Source of the DNA: Nocardia sp. BMG51109
GTDB taxonomy: Bacteria; Actinomycetota; Actinomycetes; Mycobacteriales; Mycobacteriaceae
Assembly: GCF_000526215.1 (NCBI RefSeq)
Contig: NZ_JAFQ01000004.1
Location: 6,758,001 to 6,822,000 of the forward strand
Direction of reading: 5' to 3'
DNA: 64,000 nt
The position numbers and the translations under genes are program-made. The notes beneath the pieces are model-generated. The model was given only the letters and a program-made list of their open reading frames with translations, ran no database searches and was not told the DNA's origin. Within the stretch, counting starts at the first letter, position 1. Every line of letters starts with the position of its first letter. This document shows, one piece after another, positions 61,700-64,000 of the stretch.

Positions 61700-62000
61700 G
61701 GCGCGGCAGAGGTGTCGGCGGTGGCCTGATGGTCGCGCAGCCGGTCGGCAATGTCGGCACCGGATTCACCCGGGCGGCACTCGATGACCTGGCGGCGAGA
61801 CTCGAACCGCTGCAACGGAATACTCCCGCCCGCGGCCGCCGACGTACCCGGTGCCGTCTGGGTCGAGCCGCAGCTGGTAGGTGAGGTGTCGTTCACCACG
61901 TGGACCGCCGACGGCCGGGTTACGACAGCCGCCCTGGCGCGGGCTGCGACCGGACAAGAGTCCGGAGGACGTCGTGCGGGAATCGGTGCGCCGGGCGGTG
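61700..62000 (+). pseudogene. ATP-dependent DNA ligase C-terminal fragment with two frameshifts
   Basis: Three frames together read as the end of a LigD/LigC-type ATP-dependent DNA ligase. The pieces are GNVGTGFTRAALDDLAARLE (frame 1), DVPGAVWVEPQLVGEVSF and TWTADGR (frame 2), then PPWRGLRPDKSPEDVVRES (frame 3). Removing one C near 61824 and one G near 61917 restores a single frame, so each break is an inserted base. The catalytic adenylation domain is absent upstream. About 95 residues remain, from the OB-fold end of the ligase. It is a relic, immediately next to lexA on the opposite strand. Confidence 0.8.
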
Positions 62001-62019
62001 CCGGCGCGGCGGCGCGGGG

Positions 62020-62676
62020 TCAGACGCGGCGCATCACCGAGACCACCTTGCCCAGGACGACGGCACGGTCGCCGTCGATGACGTCGTAGGCGGGGTTGCG
62101 GGGCTCGAGGTAGACGTGGCCGCCCCGGCGGCGGAACACCTTGACCGTGGCCTCCTCGTCGATCATGGCGGCCACGATGTCGCCGGTGTGCGCCTCGGGC
62201 TGGCGGCGCACCACCACGATGTCGCCGTCGCAGATGGCGGCGTCGATCATCGAGTCGCCGCGCACGCGCAGGCCGAAAACCGTTCCGCGGCCGACGAGTT
62301 GGCGCGACAGGGTGAGCACGTCGTCGGCGTGCTCCTCGGCCGTGATCGGGGTGCCGGCGGCGATGTCGCCGACCACCGGCACCGGCACCGAGTCCTCGTC
62401 GCGTTCGCGCGGCGCCGCGGACTCCAGGAACAACCGCACGTCGATCGGGCGCGACAGCGAATCGGCGCGCCGCAGGAATCCCTTGTCCTCCAGCGCCTTC
62501 AGATGCTGCGACACCGACGACGAGGACCGCAGCCCCACCGCGGCCCCGAGTTCCCGGGTGCTGGGCGGGTACCCGTGCCGGATCACCCAGTCGCGGATCG
62601 TGGCGAGGATCCGCTGCTGGCGCGGCGGCAGGGTGGAGGTGTCGAGGTGGTCGAACGCATCGTCGTATCCGGTCAC
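62020..62676 (-). CDS. lexA: LexA repressor
   Basis: This 218-residue SOS repressor has an N-terminal winged helix (HGYPPSTRELGAAVGLRSSS at 34-53) and a C-terminal autoprotease domain. The cleavage site is Ala107-Gly108 (DIAAGTP), Ser142 is in RGDSMID and Lys179 in EATVKVF. RecA-activated self-cleavage would derepress the SOS genes. The GTG at 62676 is the best start; an ORF extension upstream is only the 24-bp repeat array. No GAAC-N4-GTTC SOS box is visible within the upstream 150 nt. Confidence 0.92.
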   Translation of the reverse strand: MTGYDDAFDHLDTSTLPPRQQRILATIRDWVIRHGYPPSTRELGAAVGLRSSSSVSQHLKALEDKGFLRRADSLSRPIDVRLFLESAAPRERDEDSVPVPVVGDIAAGTPITAEEHADDVLTLSRQLVGRGTVFGLRVRGDSMIDAAICDGDIVVVRRQPEAHTGDIVAAMIDEEATVKVFRRRGGHVYLEPRNPAYDVIDGDRAVVLGKVVSVMRRV

Positions 62677-62693
62677 CGGGGAATCGTACGGGG

Positions 62694-62752
62694 CACGGCA
62701 GCACATGCCACCGAAGACACGGCAGCACATGCCACCGAAGACACGGCAGCAC
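62694..62752. repeat. 24-bp tandem repeat upstream of lexA
   Basis: CACGGCAGCACATGCCACCG plus AAGA forms a 24-bp unit repeated exactly at 62694-62717 and 62718-62741, with a partial third unit to 62752. It begins 18 bp upstream of the lexA start and so lies in its 5' leader or promoter. Copy number could vary between strains. Confidence 0.85.
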
Positions 62753-62803
62753 GCCACGGCAGGCACGGCCGCCCGTGCCCGGCGAAACGCGCCGCCCGCG
62801 CCG

Positions 62804-64000
62804 CTAATTCACGCAGGGGATGTCGGAGCCGATATTCGTGGTGACCGGATTGCCGGCGTTGCCGCCGTCCACCGGTGCCGCGGTGGTGGACGACGTGGCG
62901 CTGCCGGACGAGGTCGACGTCGAACCCTCGCTGCCGGTCTCGCTCGTCCCGGACGCGGTCGTGCCGGTGGTCAGCGCGTCGGGCAGGCTGAAGTCGCTGC
63001 CGACCACGATCCTCACATGTCCGGACTGGATGTTCTTGGACGGCGCCGTCGGCAGCCCGCCGAGCAGGTCGGCGGCCTGGGTGGCGTCGGTCTCGGCGCC
63101 GGTGCCGTAGTAGACGACCGAACTGGAACCGTCACCGTAGCGGGCGTTGCCCACCTCGCCGGCGGTGAACCCCTTCTCGGACAGGGCCTTCGACACCTTC
63201 GCCGCCATTCCCGCCGGCCCCTCGGAGTTGACCACGTCCACGGTGCTGGTGGGGGTCTGCGCGGGCGCGGCCGGTGTCGGCGGCGCCTGCATGCCGAACG
63301 CGGCGCGCACCGTCTTCTTGATGGCCACCGGGTCCACGACGTTGACGTCCTGGCCGTCGACGTTCTGGAACGCCTTCACCGGCAGCGTCTGGAATTCGAT
63401 CGGAATCGTCCCGGCCTTGCCCATGGTCTGGGCGAAGTCCAGCAGGTTCCAGCCGTCCGACAGCACGATGTCCTGCTGTGCGGCATTGATCAGCTGCTGC
63501 AGCTTGCCCACGTTGGTGAGGGTGCCGGAATCCTTGAGCTGCTTGGCGACCGAGGTCAGGAACGCCTGCTGGCGATGGGTCCGGTCGAGGTCGCCGTTCT
63601 CCAGTTCGTGGCGCTGGCGCACGAACGACAGCGCGTTGGCCGCGTCCAGATGCTGCCGACCGGCCGGGAACACCGCACCCGAGTAGTACTCGTCGTCGAC
63701 CGGATGGTTGAGGCATACGTCGACGCCGCCCAGGATCTCGGCGAGATGGTAGAAGCCGATGAGCGAGATCTCGGCGAACCGGTTGATCGGCACCCCGGTG
63801 AGCTGCTTGACCGTCTGCACGATGGATTCGCGCCCGGCCTCGCGGCCCTTGTGCTCGATCTCGACCTTGTCCTTGACGCCCTGATTCTCCAGTTTCTGCT
63901 CCGCGTAGACCTTCTTGAGCCCGTACGCCTCCTTGATCTTGGCGTGGTCGTAGCCGGGGATGCCGCTGACCGCGACGTAGTCGTCGCGCGGGATGGAGAA
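62804..64000 (-). CDS. LytR-CpsA-Psr family wall-polymer ligase, partial
   Basis: This LCP protein transfers wall polymers such as arabinogalactan or teichoic-acid-like glycans to peptidoglycan at the outer membrane-facing side. The frame runs off the window at 64000; 398 residues are visible without the N-terminal cytoplasmic tail and transmembrane helix. FSIPRDDYVAVSGIPGYDH is the LCP active-site start, and RQHELENGDLDRTHRQQAFL the Arg-rich pyrophosphate-binding part. A LytR_C domain follows (TSTVDVVNSEGPAGMAAKV), then a Ser/Thr-rich linker and the end DIPCVN. It lies on the same strand as lexA, 128 nt upstream of it. Confidence 0.9.
   Translation of the reverse strand, partial: FSIPRDDYVAVSGIPGYDHAKIKEAYGLKKVYAEQKLENQGVKDKVEIEHKGREAGRESIVQTVKQLTGVPINRFAEISLIGFYHLAEILGGVDVCLNHPVDDEYYSGAVFPAGRQHLDAANALSFVRQRHELENGDLDRTHRQQAFLTSVAKQLKDSGTLTNVGKLQQLINAAQQDIVLSDGWNLLDFAQTMGKAGTIPIEFQTLPVKAFQNVDGQDVNVVDPVAIKKTVRAAFGMQAPPTPAAPAQTPTSTVDVVNSEGPAGMAAKVSKALSEKGFTAGEVGNARYGDGSSSVVYYGTGAETDATQAADLLGGLPTAPSKNIQSGHVRIVVGSDFSLPDALTTGTTASGTSETGSEGSTSTSSGSATSSTTAAPVDGGNAGNPVTTNIGSDIPCVN

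Noticed and set aside
62640..62800. SOS box for lexA
   Set aside because: GAAC-GCAT-CGTC near 62652 has only half the palindrome; no GAAC-N4-GTTC was found.

Overview
The window is very GC-rich actinobacterial chromosome. The best guess is a mycolic-acid-producing relative of Nocardia. The sequence supports this with a KasA/KasB-type beta-ketoacyl-ACP synthase, an antigen-85-type esterase, a cutinase, a LytR-CpsA-Psr wall protein, a UdgX-type uracil-DNA glycosylase, many GTG starts and several Tat-type signal peptides. No tRNA, rRNA or CRISPR array was seen. The genus is an inference.

Layout. 1-2233: the end of a complex I operon (nuoM 3' end, nuoN) closed by a perfect 15-bp hairpin. 2307-11299: scattered catabolic and accessory genes (two hydrolases, two methyltransferase/VOC-type genes, a flavin amine oxidase, a nucleotidyltransferase, a BBE-like oxidase) plus one 5'-truncated hydrolase relic. 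11577-18287: a complete respiratory nitrate reductase operon, narGHJI, with all four genes joined by 4-nt start/stop overlaps. 18435-29043: a HdeD-like membrane protein, a P450, a GNAT protein, a secreted phytase/esterase-like protein, methyltransferases, a zinc-knuckle coiled-coil protein with a large inverted repeat upstream, a carboxylesterase, and a ribbon-helix-helix regulator with a CTAG-phased operator ahead of a VOC gene and a methyltransferase.

29518-39673 is the most unusual stretch. A tyrosine recombinase sits next to two paralogous TIR-transmembrane-WD40 proteins, one interrupted by a single-base frameshift. Between them lie a separate SLOG-fold nucleotide-sensor gene and a SLATT-type two-transmembrane effector gene that converge on overlapping stop codons. 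A divergent three-gene set follows: an Ala/Gln coiled coil, a DUF3467 protein and a 62-residue protein. TIR, SLOG and a membrane effector are the parts of nucleotide-signal immune systems such as Thoeris. Here they are separate genes, so this may be a split, undescribed arrangement. Function is inferred from domain logic only.

39702-55904: AMP nucleosidase coupled to a molybdopterin oxidoreductase, two paralogous Tat-exported GH1 proteins, udgX, kas, a GntR regulator divergent from an ABC1/UbiB kinase, a cutinase, an 18-bp minisatellite of nearly 17 units, an AraC regulator and an Ag85-like esterase. 56288-61540: a TetR-controlled cluster of a Tat-lipoprotein flavin oxidase, a DHA2 efflux pump and an SRPBCC protein, divergent from TetR and an NmrA-like gene. 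61700-64000: a decayed ATP-dependent DNA ligase fragment, lexA with tandem repeats just upstream of its start, and an LCP protein cut by the window edge.

Starts were chosen by reading frame, protein-family N-termini and visible Shine-Dalgarno sequences. Translations were compared with remembered family motifs; no database search was run.
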